Of a stretch of 64,000 nt of DNA, positions 47,630 through 57,958 are shown piece by piece. The translations under genes and the position numbers were made by a program. The stretch's first letter is position 1. Every line of letters begins with the position of its first letter. The stretch is from contig NC_004463.1 in assembly GCF_000011365.1 (NCBI RefSeq), positions 5,504,001 to 5,568,000 of the forward strand, read 5' to 3'. The notes under the pieces are model-generated. The model saw only the letters and a list, made by a program, of their open reading frames with translations. It made no database searches and was not told where the DNA came from. Source of the stretch: Bradyrhizobium diazoefficiens USDA 110. GTDB taxonomy: Bacteria > Pseudomonadota > Alphaproteobacteria > Rhizobiales > Xanthobacteraceae.

Positions 47630-48042
47630 CTTCCACCCTGGAAGGTCCGGCACTTCCGGCGGGTCATCAGTTGAATAACGGAGGACCACAGACAGCTCCG
47701 CGTCAACCAGCTGCGGCAACGATCCAAGCTTTGTCCGCGATCCAACGCCTTCGCTGGCGTCGTGCGCAGGGTTTGGCAAAGATTGTAATGTGCAACGTTG
47801 AGCGCCGCGTCTGCCGACATGGTTCTCCGGCTTCTTACTAGAGCCATTGGTTAGCCGGCCAACTGGCTGAACCGAGAACCATGCGCGCCGACAGTTTTGG
47901 CGCTCCACATAGGTGGTCGAGAGGGGCCGCCCGATATTACGGCGACAGGCGAGTATCTAGTGCAACTGGCATGTAATTGCCGCCGCCGAATGCAGCGCTC
48001 CGACAGGAATGAAAGAGAAGGCGGTCAACTCGGCGGCCTGTC
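47630..48042. other. Gene-free stretch inside the island
   Basis: About 410 bp with no supportable coding sequence, repeat or hairpin. Minus-strand frames here lack ribosome sites and family resemblance. It could hold regulatory sequence or decayed genes. Confidence 0.4.
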
Positions 48043-48606
48043 CTAACCACTTCCTTTTGCAGGTGCTTGCCCGACAAACTGCCCTTTGTAACCTGCATCA
48101 GCCGTGCCAAGCGTTTGTTCAAAAATAAGCTGGCAAATTCGCATACCGGGCTTCAGCAAGATTGGCAGATGCCCGTGATTTACGATCTCCAGCCGAATTT
48201 GTCCGGGGAAGCCAGCATGAATCGTTGGCGCAGTGATGTGAACGCCTAAGCCAAGGCGAGCGAGAGAACTTTTGCCTTCAACTCTGGCGGCAATGCGAGA
48301 GTCCATAGGCAATTCGACGTATTCGGCGCTCCAGCCCAGCACGAGAACTTTCGGTTGGAGTTCATACCCACCAGAAATGTCCTCGGTCTTAGTGAGTTCC
48401 GCTAAAACTTCCTCGGTGTTGAATGCTGGATTGGTTGGATCGATAACTTTTTTGATCGACGAGTTGCCGACCGCGAAAACATTGAGCACCGGATCAAGCG
48501 TAAGGTCTACACTGGTAGAGCTATACGCAATGGCCTGAGGAAGCGGATCGATGATAATCTGCTTCCTTGAGAGGGCGATCTGAATTTCGCGGTCAGTTAA
48601 GATCAC
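48043..48606 (-). CDS. dcd: dCTP deaminase (Dcd/dUTPase superfamily)
   Basis: A 187-residue nucleotide deaminase. The family signature is intact: VEGKSSLARLGLGVHITAPT, then IHAGFPGQIRLEIVNHG, then PILLKPGMRICQLIFEQ. The N-terminus MILTDREIQIALSRKQIIID is also typical. It would convert dCTP to dUTP, or both steps to dUMP in some members. Here it sits in a mobile island and overlaps a small upstream gene by four bases, so it may serve nucleotide control against phage or in island replication rather than housekeeping. Confidence 0.9.
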   Translation of the reverse strand: MILTDREIQIALSRKQIIIDPLPQAIAYSSTSVDLTLDPVLNVFAVGNSSIKKVIDPTNPAFNTEEVLAELTKTEDISGGYELQPKVLVLGWSAEYVELPMDSRIAARVEGKSSLARLGLGVHITAPTIHAGFPGQIRLEIVNHGHLPILLKPGMRICQLIFEQTLGTADAGYKGQFVGQAPAKGSG

Positions 48607-48872
48607 GCTCGTCTACGCTCTTCTGACTGGATTAATTGGTCGTCTGGAACCCACACTCGCCAAGCGCCCGTTTGAGTCTCTCGTGGGAGTTCAACAAGTG
48701 TCGTTTTATCCTGGTGCCCCAAGGGCCAGCCAACTGAGATAAATCCGTCATCAATTGAACGCCGAGCAATGACCAGCCGCTGCGGCCCTTCGTTGGTCTT
48801 GATTCCAACGACCGCTTCGTTCGGGTGAAGACCGTTTCCAACAATTTCAATTTTAAGACGCATCATGGTCAT
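48603..48872 (-). CDS. Small protein coupled to dCTP deaminase
   Basis: An 89-residue protein of unknown function (RLKIEIVGNGLHPNEAVVGI, then GPQRLVIARRSIDDGFISVG, then LVELPRETQTGAWRVWVP), mostly beta. Its stop overlaps the dcd start in an ATGA, indicating translational coupling, so the two products probably act together. ATG 48872 is used; ATG 48866 is possible. Confidence 0.65.
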   Translation of the reverse strand: MTMMRLKIEIVGNGLHPNEAVVGIKTNEGPQRLVIARRSIDDGFISVGWPLGHQDKTTLVELPRETQTGAWRVWVPDDQLIQSEERRRA

Positions 48873-49106
48873 TTTCCCGTTTTTTGCCCCAAGCGCAAGT
48901 TCCGAATCGCGCCCGACCGCTAGCTTCTTCGTAATTCGTTAACGATGTGGGTGGTCAGCTAGACATCAGAACATACAGAGAACAAAAGATCAAAGATTTA
49001 ATGCGTCGTTCGGAGCGGAACAGTCCGGATTATCTCGAACGCAAACGCATGAGCATGGGGATACCGAAACCCAAAGGATACCGTCTCGGCTCGCTAGACT
49101 TTGCCA

Positions 49107-49778
49107 CTACTGGATTCGGCTCAATATGCGCTGCACCTGCACGGCGGACCATTTGCTCTTCCGCTGGGTCAGAATCCCTGCTTCGTTCAAACCCTCAGCA
49201 ATGGCTCTGAGGGTCGTTTTCCCGGCCGCCTGTAGCTCTCTGATGACAGGCGCCAGGTCTGAAGCCCTCGCGTTGGCCCGCGCCTGGAGAGTCTCTGCGG
49301 CCAGCTCCCGCGCCTTTTTGCTCGGAACGACACCCCGATCGCCGCCAAGCTTGGTCCCTCGCCTTTTAGCGGCCGCCAGCGCGTCCTTTGTTCGCTTGCT
49401 GATCATGCGGCGCTCTTCTTCGGCAACCATCGCCATGATACCGACGGTTAGTCTGTTCGCGTTCGGCATATCAGCCGCCACGAAGTCTATGCCGGCCTTC
49501 TCCAGGCCAAGCAGAAAGTGGGCGTCGCGGGAGAGCCGGTCCAGTTTGGCAATGACCAGCTTGGCATCATAGATCCGGCAAGCCTTGATAGCCTCGTCCA
49601 GCTTGGGACGATCGATGCGCTTGCCGCTCTCGACCTCGACGAACTCCTTCACCAACGACCAGTTGCCGCCGTTCAGGTATTCAGCCACGCCATTGCGCTG
49701 TGCCTCGATCCCCAAGCCCGATTTGCCCTGGCGGTCGGTCGAAACGCGTAGATAGCTGATCCATCTTCCCTCTGCCAC
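49107..49778 (-). CDS. Serine recombinase (resolvase/invertase family)
   Basis: A 223-residue small serine recombinase. The catalytic serine lies in YLRVSTDRQGKSGLGIEAQR (about residue 11). KLVIAKLDRLSRDAHFL and the E-helix AMVAEEERRMISKRTKDAL follow. The C-terminal segment has the HTH (TTLRAIAEGLNEAGILTQRK). The frame opens at 49841 but GTG 49778 gives the usual N-terminus (MAEGRWISYLRVST). The gene is close to full length, so a second recombinase besides the integrase is available; a role in cargo acquisition or multimer resolution is possible. Confidence 0.85.
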   Translation of the reverse strand: MAEGRWISYLRVSTDRQGKSGLGIEAQRNGVAEYLNGGNWSLVKEFVEVESGKRIDRPKLDEAIKACRIYDAKLVIAKLDRLSRDAHFLLGLEKAGIDFVAADMPNANRLTVGIMAMVAEEERRMISKRTKDALAAAKRRGTKLGGDRGVVPSKKARELAAETLQARANARASDLAPVIRELQAAGKTTLRAIAEGLNEAGILTQRKSKWSAVQVQRILSRIQ

Positions 49779-49906
49779 GACGCCCCACAAACCAGTCAAC
49801 CTTCGTTGATTGATTTGTAACACGCTCCATTTGATTTGCAAGCTTATCCGGGCCTAACCCGACGCTTGGGCCTGCTACAGCAGCGTCGCAATTCGACCAT
49901 GCCGCC

Positions 49907-50608
49907 TTACAGGTCCAGTGAAGCTCCGTTCACCCGGAGCCATTCCTTCCGCTCCCGGTATCGCGGCAACACCTTGTCTACTTCGTTCCAAAATGCATCC
50001 GAATGATCGCGGTGTCGCAGGTGACAGAGTTCGTGCACGACGATGTAGTCGATGACAGTGTGCGGAGCCATCAGGGTCTTCCAGTGGAAATTCAACGCAC
50101 CGCCCGCACCGCATGATGCCCAGTGATAACCCAGCTCTTTGACGGAAACATCACCAGGCACCACGCCGACCAGCGGGGCAAGCCTTTGGACCCGTTCCTT
50201 GAAAATTTCGAGGCCTTTAGCGATATAGAAATCTCGAAACGCTTTACGTGCGGCGGGCTCCCCTTCTCTGGCAACAAAGGCTTCCGACAACTCCCAACGG
50301 CCGTTCTTGAGACGCAACGGTACGTGGGCATCGGCGACGAACTTTAATCGATAGGATCGACCAAGATAGACGAAGCCCTGGCCTTGCACCAACGGCCGAA
50401 GCTTGCGGCTGGAGTTCAGGTCTTCCCATTCGGCAAGCGAGCGATGCACCCACAGCGCCCGATCAGCGACTGCTTCAAGCACCCTTTCATCGGCGATCCC
50501 GGTGGGCGCGCGAACGATCACATCGCCCGAACGTTCGATCACGATGTCCGCTGTTTTCCGGTCGCTACGGATCAGAGTGAATTCAATATCCTGGGCGCAC
50601 ATCTTCAT
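49907..50608 (-). CDS. YgjP-like (DUF45) zinc metallohydrolase
   Basis: A 233-residue YgjP/WLM-type predicted metallopeptidase. The zinc motif is IVVHELCHLRHRDHSDAFW, with HELCH plus a third His downstream, near residue 190. The N-half is the DUF45 beta domain (ADIVIERSGDVIVRAPTGIA). Its start overlaps the hsdR stop by four bases, so it belongs to the restriction-modification operon. YgjP-like genes are often found beside type I R genes; their contribution is not known. Confidence 0.88.
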   Translation of the reverse strand: MKMCAQDIEFTLIRSDRKTADIVIERSGDVIVRAPTGIADERVLEAVADRALWVHRSLAEWEDLNSSRKLRPLVQGQGFVYLGRSYRLKFVADAHVPLRLKNGRWELSEAFVAREGEPAARKAFRDFYIAKGLEIFKERVQRLAPLVGVVPGDVSVKELGYHWASCGAGGALNFHWKTLMAPHTVIDYIVVHELCHLRHRDHSDAFWNEVDKVLPRYRERKEWLRVNGASLDL

Positions 50609-53600
50609 GACCGGAGCAACTCCGCGTGGCGCTTCTCAGCAAGCTTCGTCAATTCTACCGCGATACGTTGGTGCTGATCCTGAACTGAGCCGATGCCAGA
50701 AACCATCAACTCTGTATCGATAGTTGCTCTGAGACGACGCACCTGGTCCGGTTTGCGCCAGAAATCGACGATCAAAATAGATTCACGCAAGATGCCGACC
50801 AGCCGAGCAGAAAGCGCATCCAGCAGGACAGCATCCTCGACCGAAAGCATAGCTTCCTCACCAATCAGGCCGAGGAGGTTATCACGAAAGACGAGCACTT
50901 CTGGGGGGTGCGCGGCTATTGTCTCACCGCGCCCCGCCCTGATTTCCGAACGCAGTTCTTCGTAATGCTCGGCCAACGCCTTCCAGTCGTCGCCATGCTT
51001 GGCAATCAGAGTGTCGAGCTTCTCGCTCATCCGCTTGAAGAAGGCCGGGTCCTCATCAAAATGAATCGTACAGTGCTTGCGGATGGCGTGCTCCATCTCG
51101 CTGGCCTTTGCCCGAGAACTTCCCTGCGCGTGCCCCGTCACCAGTTCGACAAAATCTGGGTCAAGCAATTCAACCGGGGGAATTTTGGGATCAACGCCTA
51201 GCTCAATGAGATGCTCGTTGATCAGCGCGGCGACCTTTTCGCCAACACCTGCGAAATTGATGGATTCGTCCTTGAAACGCTCCTTGGTCATTCGCATTAG
51301 ATAGCCGAGCCTTCTCGCCGGTCCGCGATACCGATGCGCGGCGGCGCCCGGAAGGATCAGGTCGAGGCTCATCAGAAACTTCTTGAGGTAGACCTCGAAA
51401 TCCGCTCGCGCCTTGATCGGTTCAAGCACGTCGACAGCCTTGTGAACAATGCGAACTTCTTCGTCGGGACCACCAAGTGTGCCGGTGAGGAACGGCTCGA
51501 TATCGTGCACCCCGAGGCCTTGGAAATGCTGGAGCAGCCGGCGATAACGTTCTTCCAGAATGGGCAGTTCCGAGGTCAGATTCTTCAGTCCGGCCTGCAG
51601 GTCCGCAAGGTCCTCGCTGGCGTAGATTTTCAGCGCTTCGGTGAGGTGGTTGGCAAGGCCGATATAGTCGACGATGAAGCCCCGCTGTTTGCCCTGTGTT
51701 ACCCGGTTTACGCGGGCGATAGCCTGGAGCAGGTTGTGCTCTTTTAGTCGCTTGTCGATGTACATGACCTGCTCAATCGGAGCATCGAAACCCGTCAGTA
51801 ACATGTCGCAAACGACGAGGAAGGCGATGCCGGTGTAGGCCTTGCCATAGTCATCGAGATTGAACGGCTTGCAGAAATTCTCGACCGCGTTCCATTCCCG
51901 CGCCTCCTTGCGGGCAGCCGTGATTGCTGCAGGCTCGTTGGTCGCGTCCGACGACACAACGACCGCCACCTTGAGGAAATCGATCCGGCGGATCAGGTCC
52001 GCATCCGTTGTCGGCTTTGCACGTTCTGCCTGCAGCCGTTCCTGCAATGCCTCGCGCAAGGCGCGCTGGTATCGCACCGCGGCGAGCTTGGAATGGCAAA
52101 CGACCTGCGCCTTGAACCCGTTGGGCAGGATGTTATCGATGTAGTGGCCGACCAGATCCCGGGCGATAGCGCGAATGCGGTTTTCCGCTTCGAGGATATC
52201 GCCGGTGGCTCCATACTTCTTCTTGATGGCGAGTAGGTCTTCAACCGAGCGGTCGGCGAAGAGATCTTCGAAGGAATTGTCGAACTCAGCCTTGTCTCTC
52301 AGGGCGGTGTTAGCAGTGCGGCCTTCGTACAAGATTTGCAGGGTGGCCCCGTCCTCCACCGAATCCATCAGCTTGTAGGTGTCGATATATTCGCCAAACC
52401 GCTTCACGGTCTGCTTGCCACCATGCCGCTCGGTTATCAACGGGGTGCCGGTGAAGGCAACGCGGGCGGCATTGGGGAACGCCTCGAACAAATTGTCCCC
52501 CATCTCGGACCCCTGCGTGCGGTGCGCCTCGTCCACCATGATAAGGATGCGCAGCGAGTCGTTGACGACGCCAAAAGTCTCGGCGCTGGGCGGTGGGGCA
52601 TAGCGCCCCAGCTTTTCGCGCAAGCGGTCGGGAAGATCTTCCTTCGCCTCGACGAATTTGTGAACCATCACCATGCTCACATCGGAAGCGGGAGAGGCGA
52701 GCACGTCGCGCACGGAGCTGCGGCTATCGACCAGGTTAATCTTCCCCCCGATCAGCTTGGCCGTATCGGATAATTGGTCTTCCAGATCGGCTCGGTCGAC
52801 CACCATAACGATCTTGATGTCGTTGAGGTCCCGGCTGGCGCGCAGCATCCGGCCGACGAACACCATGGTGAGCGACTTGCCCGAACCCTGCGTGTGCCAG
52901 ACTACGCCGCTGCGCTCTATCGGCGTCTCGCCGTTGCGCAGACGCTCGACGATGCGGCGTGCGGCGCGGTGCTGCTGATAGCGGGCGAGCACCTTCACCC
53001 GCTTACCATTGGGTAGGTCCATAAACACCGAGCAAGTGCGCAGCATGTCGAGCAGGCAATCCGGATTGAGCAGACCCTGAACCAGTTCCTCCTGCGCGCG
53101 GACCTCACCCAGCGGCGGGGTGATCGCAGCAAACCGCTCCGGCCAGATGTTGCGCCAGCCATAGAAGTGTTCGGGGGCGGAACTGATGGTGCCAAACTCC
53201 GCCGCCTCGCCGCACGTGCGGATCACGGCAAGATTCGTGTAGAACAACTTCGGCTCCCCTTCGCGCAGTCCGGCGCGGCCCGTTTCTGAACGGGCGTCGC
53301 GATAGCGCTGCAATTGCACGAAGGCCTCGTGCATCGGGTTCGCTGTGTTGGCGTCGCCAATCTTGGCCTCGATCACCACTAGCGGCAGACCATTCACGAA
53401 TAGCACTACGTCCGGAATAATGAAGTCCTTCACGCACCCCGGCGTATCGACGCGGAACTGGTTAATGGCGTGGAACTTGTTGCGCTCCAGATTGGCGAAG
53501 TCGATCAGACGAACGGTGGGGTCCTTCTCGCCCGTGACCTCATTGCGATCCACTTGTGCCTTGAACAGCAACGCCTGCACTGCTTCATTTGCGTCAAGAA

Positions 53601-53862
53601 GACCCTTACCCGGCTGGCGGAAGATATCGTCGATCAGGCTCGCCAATTGCCGCTCCGTCAACCATTCGCGGCCATCGGGCAGTAGATTGAGCGCGCGGAC
53701 GGAATCCCGAAAGACTTGCGGCAATATCAAATCCCGAAAGCTAGTTCGTAGGGATTTCGTAGGATCGTTAGGTATCATCTGGCAGCCCTGGTCGATCACC
53801 GACCAGCCCAGCCCGGCAAGCTGAGTCAGCAACGGCTTTTCGACGTGAGCATATTCGCTCAT
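50605..53862 (-). CDS. hsdR: Type I restriction enzyme R subunit (HsdR)
   Basis: A 1,085-residue motor-nuclease subunit that translocates and cleaves unmethylated DNA. The PD-(D/E)xK nuclease site is Pro150-Asp151 with Glu165-Ala-Lys167 (LVVIEAK). The helicase has Walker A TQGSGKS (324-330), DEAH (444-447, IMVDEAHRTQ), motif III VAFTGTP and motif VI QAIARVNRVTQGK. The C-terminal helical region that binds the M2S core follows. It overlaps hsdS by four bases. All motifs look intact, so the enzyme should be active. Confidence 0.96.
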   Translation of the reverse strand: MSEYAHVEKPLLTQLAGLGWSVIDQGCQMIPNDPTKSLRTSFRDLILPQVFRDSVRALNLLPDGREWLTERQLASLIDDIFRQPGKGLLDANEAVQALLFKAQVDRNEVTGEKDPTVRLIDFANLERNKFHAINQFRVDTPGCVKDFIIPDVVLFVNGLPLVVIEAKIGDANTANPMHEAFVQLQRYRDARSETGRAGLREGEPKLFYTNLAVIRTCGEAAEFGTISSAPEHFYGWRNIWPERFAAITPPLGEVRAQEELVQGLLNPDCLLDMLRTCSVFMDLPNGKRVKVLARYQQHRAARRIVERLRNGETPIERSGVVWHTQGSGKSLTMVFVGRMLRASRDLNDIKIVMVVDRADLEDQLSDTAKLIGGKINLVDSRSSVRDVLASPASDVSMVMVHKFVEAKEDLPDRLREKLGRYAPPPSAETFGVVNDSLRILIMVDEAHRTQGSEMGDNLFEAFPNAARVAFTGTPLITERHGGKQTVKRFGEYIDTYKLMDSVEDGATLQILYEGRTANTALRDKAEFDNSFEDLFADRSVEDLLAIKKKYGATGDILEAENRIRAIARDLVGHYIDNILPNGFKAQVVCHSKLAAVRYQRALREALQERLQAERAKPTTDADLIRRIDFLKVAVVVSSDATNEPAAITAARKEAREWNAVENFCKPFNLDDYGKAYTGIAFLVVCDMLLTGFDAPIEQVMYIDKRLKEHNLLQAIARVNRVTQGKQRGFIVDYIGLANHLTEALKIYASEDLADLQAGLKNLTSELPILEERYRRLLQHFQGLGVHDIEPFLTGTLGGPDEEVRIVHKAVDVLEPIKARADFEVYLKKFLMSLDLILPGAAAHRYRGPARRLGYLMRMTKERFKDESINFAGVGEKVAALINEHLIELGVDPKIPPVELLDPDFVELVTGHAQGSSRAKASEMEHAIRKHCTIHFDEDPAFFKRMSEKLDTLIAKHGDDWKALAEHYEELRSEIRAGRGETIAAHPPEVLVFRDNLLGLIGEEAMLSVEDAVLLDALSARLVGILRESILIVDFWRKPDQVRRLRATIDTELMVSGIGSVQDQHQRIAVELTKLAEKRHAELLRS

Positions 53863-55166
53863 GCGGCGGCGCTTTCGAGTAGCGACGGGACGGAGACCTC
53901 GCCCGTGAGTAGGTCCTGCAACAGGCCAGCCTTCTGGAGCCTGAGCTTTCTTAGCATATCCTCCAGTCTTACTATCGACTGATCAGCGGCGTCCAAAATA
54001 CTTAAAATCTTTGCCTGCTCCGAAAGATCAGGACGTGGCAGAACGAATTTTCGGAAGTGTTCAAGATGAATGTGCTTTAGGCCGGACCCAGCTGAGAGAT
54101 AACCCATCTGGGCCTCATAAAATCTGGTCCTAAAAAACTCGCACAGGAAGGCTGGATTGAGCAAACTTGTAATCGGCCGGAGCATCGCGACGGAAACAAA
54201 TATGCTGAACTCCTCGACCGTCTCGTCGACATACCGGGCGACGCCTAAGGTGCCGTCCTTCGACACGAGGACGTCACCAGCTCTTGGGTCGGCCCGCATC
54301 TGAAAAACATGGTGATCGCTCAGCGTGATGAAATTCCCCTGCCTTGTATCAATCCCTCTGCCCGCGGTTAAGCTCTTCACTGTGACGAATGGCACGCCGT
54401 GCGGAACGTATGTCGGCGTATGATGGACACCATCTACAATGCGCGAAGTTAGATTTACGAGACGCGCAGCTTCCCATCCGAGCGGCAGCCAGCCGAGATC
54501 GGTCCGGTTGTAGAGCTGCGGAGCTTCATCGCGAGACGGCCGGAGCTGACCGTGTTCGTCGATGCCGCGCGTGAACAGGTCCTGCATCAACCCGGCGCGC
54601 ACCCGCTCCTGCTTTGTAATCAATGCCTCCGTCGCCTCTATCTGGACATCAAGCAAACGTAGAATGTCGGCTATTTTGGCCTGCAGTTTGATATCGCGAG
54701 GCAGACGCAGCGTTACCGCCTTTGCAAAATCGGAGTTCAAGCCGGGTTGCGCCGAACCGGTAATGCGCCTGGCAATCTGATTTTGGGCTCTGCCATCAAG
54801 CATTGAGTAAAACAGGTAACCAGCATCAATTTTACCCGGATCAGGCCTGACGATAAAGACGTGCTCATTGATCCAGGCATCTGCGAATTGCCCATCGTAT
54901 TGAGCTACTTTGCCCGTCTGAGCACCGTCTTTGTTGATGAGAGTATCGCCTGATTTCAGTTTGCCCTTCTTCATAAGGTGAGCATACGCAGGTGAAATCC
55001 GGTTTACATTTGAGTACGACATCTTGCCGGCGGCATCGATGTTCTCACCTCCGATACTTGGGACACCTTCAGTGTCTGCGCTTACGCCGCCTGCGGGGCG
55101 CTTTCCAGTTTCAAGCGGACTGATCAGTTGCGCGAGCGATCTCTCGATCCAGTCAGACATATCCAA
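53859..55166 (-). CDS. hsdS: Type I restriction specificity subunit (HsdS)
   Basis: A 435-residue specificity subunit with two target-recognition domains separated by a helical spacer. TRD1 starts [20 protein letters not shown] and the first conserved spacer helix is [23 protein letters not shown]2 starts [20 protein letters not shown], and the last spacer helix is [20 protein letters not shown]. The two half-repeats of the helices are the internal symmetry of HsdS. It sets the bipartite recognition sequence, which cannot be predicted. It overlaps hsdM by 14 bases and hsdR by 4. Confidence 0.95.
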   Translation of the reverse strand: MDMSDWIERSLAQLISPLETGKRPAGGVSADTEGVPSIGGENIDAAGKMSYSNVNRISPAYAHLMKKGKLKSGDTLINKDGAQTGKVAQYDGQFADAWINEHVFIVRPDPGKIDAGYLFYSMLDGRAQNQIARRITGSAQPGLNSDFAKAVTLRLPRDIKLQAKIADILRLLDVQIEATEALITKQERVRAGLMQDLFTRGIDEHGQLRPSRDEAPQLYNRTDLGWLPLGWEAARLVNLTSRIVDGVHHTPTYVPHGVPFVTVKSLTAGRGIDTRQGNFITLSDHHVFQMRADPRAGDVLVSKDGTLGVARYVDETVEEFSIFVSVAMLRPITSLLNPAFLCEFFRTRFYEAQMGYLSAGSGLKHIHLEHFRKFVLPRPDLSEQAKILSILDAADQSIVRLEDMLRKLRLQKAGLLQDLLTGEVSVPSLLESAAA

Positions 55167-57792
55167 GAGCCTTCAAATAAACTTCCAGATCCGCCGCCGC
55201 CCTGCTGCGCCGGTTCTCGATATCGCGCACCGTCACCGCATACTTGTCGTGCAGCTTCTCGACAGCCGCAGTCACGCTCCGCCGCTCGGCTTCGAGATAA
55301 GCGCAGTAGGTGGAGAAGAGGATATTGCGGAAGCGCGAAAGAATCTGGCTGCGCGCGGCGTCCGGAGTGATCTTCGCACGGGCCGCTGCAACCAGTTCCT
55401 CGCGCTTCTTCTCCGCCGCGCGCAACTCGGCCTTTAGTGCCTTAGCCTCATCCTCGAGGGCCTTGTGTCGGGTCAGCCGGTCTGAGGCATGGGCCAGCGC
55501 CTCAGTGATTGCCTGGCCCTTCTCGGCAAGGGCGAGAACGGGCGTGGCGAACTGCGAAGCTCGGCCGGCCTTCTTAGCAAGCGAGGCCAGTCGGTGCACG
55601 GCCACGAAATCGGGATCGCCCACCCTGCCCAGCTTCGCGGCACTCTTAGGAAGATCCATTTCAGCGGCCAAATCGGGCGCAGCTTCCAGCGCCGCTTTAA
55701 CCAGCGCCTTCAGCTCTGCTCCCTGAGCCTTAAGTAGGTCTTTGATCCGCCTGACCTCGACGGAGGAAAGGATGCCGCTATCATCTTCGTCCTCATAGCT
55801 TTCCTCGTCGGCGGCAGCGAAAAGCGCCTGCACCTCGTCTAGGCGGGCACGCTTGGTGGCCAACTCCTCGACCAAGGCTGGAAACTCGCTTTGCAAGATT
55901 TCATCGTCGGGAATCAGCTCTGCACCCCATCCGCTTGCGGCCACCGATTTCAAATCGGTCTTTAGGCTGTCGACGTAACGCGCCATGGCACCGCGAATCT
56001 GAAACGGATTGAGCAGGGACTGGTCTGCAAACCACGCGTCAATGTCCGTCACTAATGACCTGCGAAGTGCATAGACATTGCCGCCGCGTCCTCCCGCCCC
56101 CGCATCCGCCGGTGCAAGCTGGGCTATGGCTGGCTCGGTCGCTTGCCACCAATCCATCAGACGAGTCATGAACTCCTGATGCGCGGCCAATACGCCAGGA
56201 TGGATCCTGACTAGCTCGGCGATGTCGCGCCGTGTGGCGATGGTCGGATCAAAATCGCAATAGGCCGCATCACCCCGGCGCGATGAGAAGCAGGCTTCGC
56301 GCAAGCCATCATAGTTGAGCCAAAGGCGTTCCATCGCGTCAACTTCCGCTACCGGCACGCCGCCGTGAATATGCGCTCGGACATCCTGCGGCTCTGGCGG
56401 CGGCGCATTGTCGACATAGCGGCGGATGTTGCAGTTGAACTCTTCCGCCTCGATCTCCGCGATGGGCACGACACGGGCATAACCCGGCACATCTTGCCGT
56501 CGCCGATAAACATCTACGATCTTCGACATGTCCTCGGGACGCAGGAAGTTCTGCGCTTTGCCTTCGCGATATTCCCGGTCTGCGTTGATGAAGAGCACGT
56601 CCTTTCGGAGATCAGCACGCTCTTTGCTCATGACGAGAATGCAGGCCGGGATGCCCGTGCCGTAGAACAGGCTGGGCGGCAGCCCGATGACAGCATCGAG
56701 CCAACCCTGCTTGATGAAATGCTCCCGCGCGTCCTTCTCCTCGCCGCCGCGAAACAACACGCCGTGCGGCATCACCGTCGCCATGCGGCCCCCGCTCTTA
56801 AGCACCGCAAGCATGTGCTGAACGAACATCAAATCCGCCTTCTTACCCTTTTCCGGCATCCATTTGACGAACCGGCCTTTGAACTCCATGTCCTTGGCGC
56901 TGTAGCTCTGGCTGAACGGCGGATTGGCGAGCACCCGGTCGAAACGAATTAGTTCGCCGTCGTCGCCCCGGTGCTGGGGCTTAGTCAGCGTGTTCTCCTG
57001 CCGGATATCCGCCGACTGGATATCGTGCAGGATCATATTCATCCGGCAGATCGACCAGGTCGTGCCCTGCGATTCCTGGCCGGCCAGCGAGAGATTGTTT
57101 GGATCGCCCCCGTTGTCGCGGACATAATCACGCGACTGGATCAGCATGCCGCCCGATCCGACCGTCGGGTCATAGATGCTCATGCCCGGCTGCGGATCGA
57201 CGATCTCGACCATGGTACGGACGACATCCGCGGGAGTGTAGAATTCGCCAGCCTTCTTGCCAGCCGAGTCGGCAAAGTATTTGATCAGATATTCGTAGGC
57301 GGCGCCAAGCAGGTCAGGAAACTCGAAGTTCTCGTCGCGCAGAGGGATGTTCTCGAACACCTGGAGGAAATCCACCAGTGTGTCGTCGCTGAGAGTACGT
57401 TGTCCGATCTTGCGGTTAAAATTTATATGTTCGAGCACATCCTCAAGCTGATCCTTGTTGTGCCGCTCAAGCTCGCCAAGTGCCGCATTAAGCCCATTGC
57501 CCACGTCTTCCTTAAGGTGGCGAACGGTTGCCCATCGCGCTTGGGGGGGCACGTAGAACGTATATTGATCTCGACTTTCAAGCAGGGCTTCGAGCCTTTG
57601 GCCATCAAGGCCACGGGCGCGCAGATTGACCGTGAGCTTCTCGCGCTGCTGGTCAAACAGGTCGCTGCACCTCTTCAGGAACAAGACTCCGAAGATGTAT
57701 TCCTTGTACTCCGAGGCATCCATGTTGCCGCGAAGCTCGTCGCAGGCCTTGAAGAGCAGACTCGTTAGCTGAGAGAGAGTTAGTTTGATCAT
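55153..57792 (-). CDS. hsdM: Type I DNA methyltransferase M subunit (HsdM), extended form
   Basis: An 879-residue N6-adenine methyltransferase, longer than the usual 500-550-residue HsdM because of a C-terminal extension. The SAM loop is [11 protein letters not shown] (207-217) and the catalytic NPPF is 290-293. HsdM N-terminal and core regions occupy residues 1-480. Residues 650-879 are rich in Ala, Glu, Lys and Arg and likely coiled-coil, ending in [20 protein letters not shown]. It works with HsdS to modify and recognise DNA. First gene of the operon; promoter expected in 57793-57958. Confidence 0.95.
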   Translation of the reverse strand: MIKLTLSQLTSLLFKACDELRGNMDASEYKEYIFGVLFLKRCSDLFDQQREKLTVNLRARGLDGQRLEALLESRDQYTFYVPPQARWATVRHLKEDVGNGLNAALGELERHNKDQLEDVLEHINFNRKIGQRTLSDDTLVDFLQVFENIPLRDENFEFPDLLGAAYEYLIKYFADSAGKKAGEFYTPADVVRTMVEIVDPQPGMSIYDPTVGSGGMLIQSRDYVRDNGGDPNNLSLAGQESQGTTWSICRMNMILHDIQSADIRQENTLTKPQHRGDDGELIRFDRVLANPPFSQSYSAKDMEFKGRFVKWMPEKGKKADLMFVQHMLAVLKSGGRMATVMPHGVLFRGGEEKDAREHFIKQGWLDAVIGLPPSLFYGTGIPACILVMSKERADLRKDVLFINADREYREGKAQNFLRPEDMSKIVDVYRRRQDVPGYARVVPIAEIEAEEFNCNIRRYVDNAPPPEPQDVRAHIHGGVPVAEVDAMERLWLNYDGLREACFSSRRGDAAYCDFDPTIATRRDIAELVRIHPGVLAAHQEFMTRLMDWWQATEPAIAQLAPADAGAGGRGGNVYALRRSLVTDIDAWFADQSLLNPFQIRGAMARYVDSLKTDLKSVAASGWGAELIPDDEILQSEFPALVEELATKRARLDEVQALFAAADEESYEDEDDSGILSSVEVRRIKDLLKAQGAELKALVKAALEAAPDLAAEMDLPKSAAKLGRVGDPDFVAVHRLASLAKKAGRASQFATPVLALAEKGQAITEALAHASDRLTRHKALEDEAKALKAELRAAEKKREELVAAARAKITPDAARSQILSRFRNILFSTYCAYLEAERRSVTAAVEKLHDKYAVTVRDIENRRSRAAADLEVYLKALGYV

Positions 57793-57958
57793 TTGACCCC
57801 GATCGCGCCCTGTGTCGATGACAGTCCGTCTTCAAAAACGTACTGATTCTCTTTTGCCTCATAATCTCATCGGCTTGTCCCCGACCAACTACTTGCTCCT
57901 CCGTCAGCAAAGCCAACAATTCGAAATCTGTTGGCTAACTTGATTCTATCCATTGAAT

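Noticed and set aside
47339..47908. Minus-strand 189-codon frame
   Set aside because: Mostly antisense to the 81-residue gene; part of the C-terminal wording looked vaguely like a phosphoketolase end but was not convincing.
48947..49210. Plus-strand 87-codon frame
   Set aside because: It overlaps the serine recombinase on the opposite strand, has no clear ribosome site at its start and shows no family resemblance.
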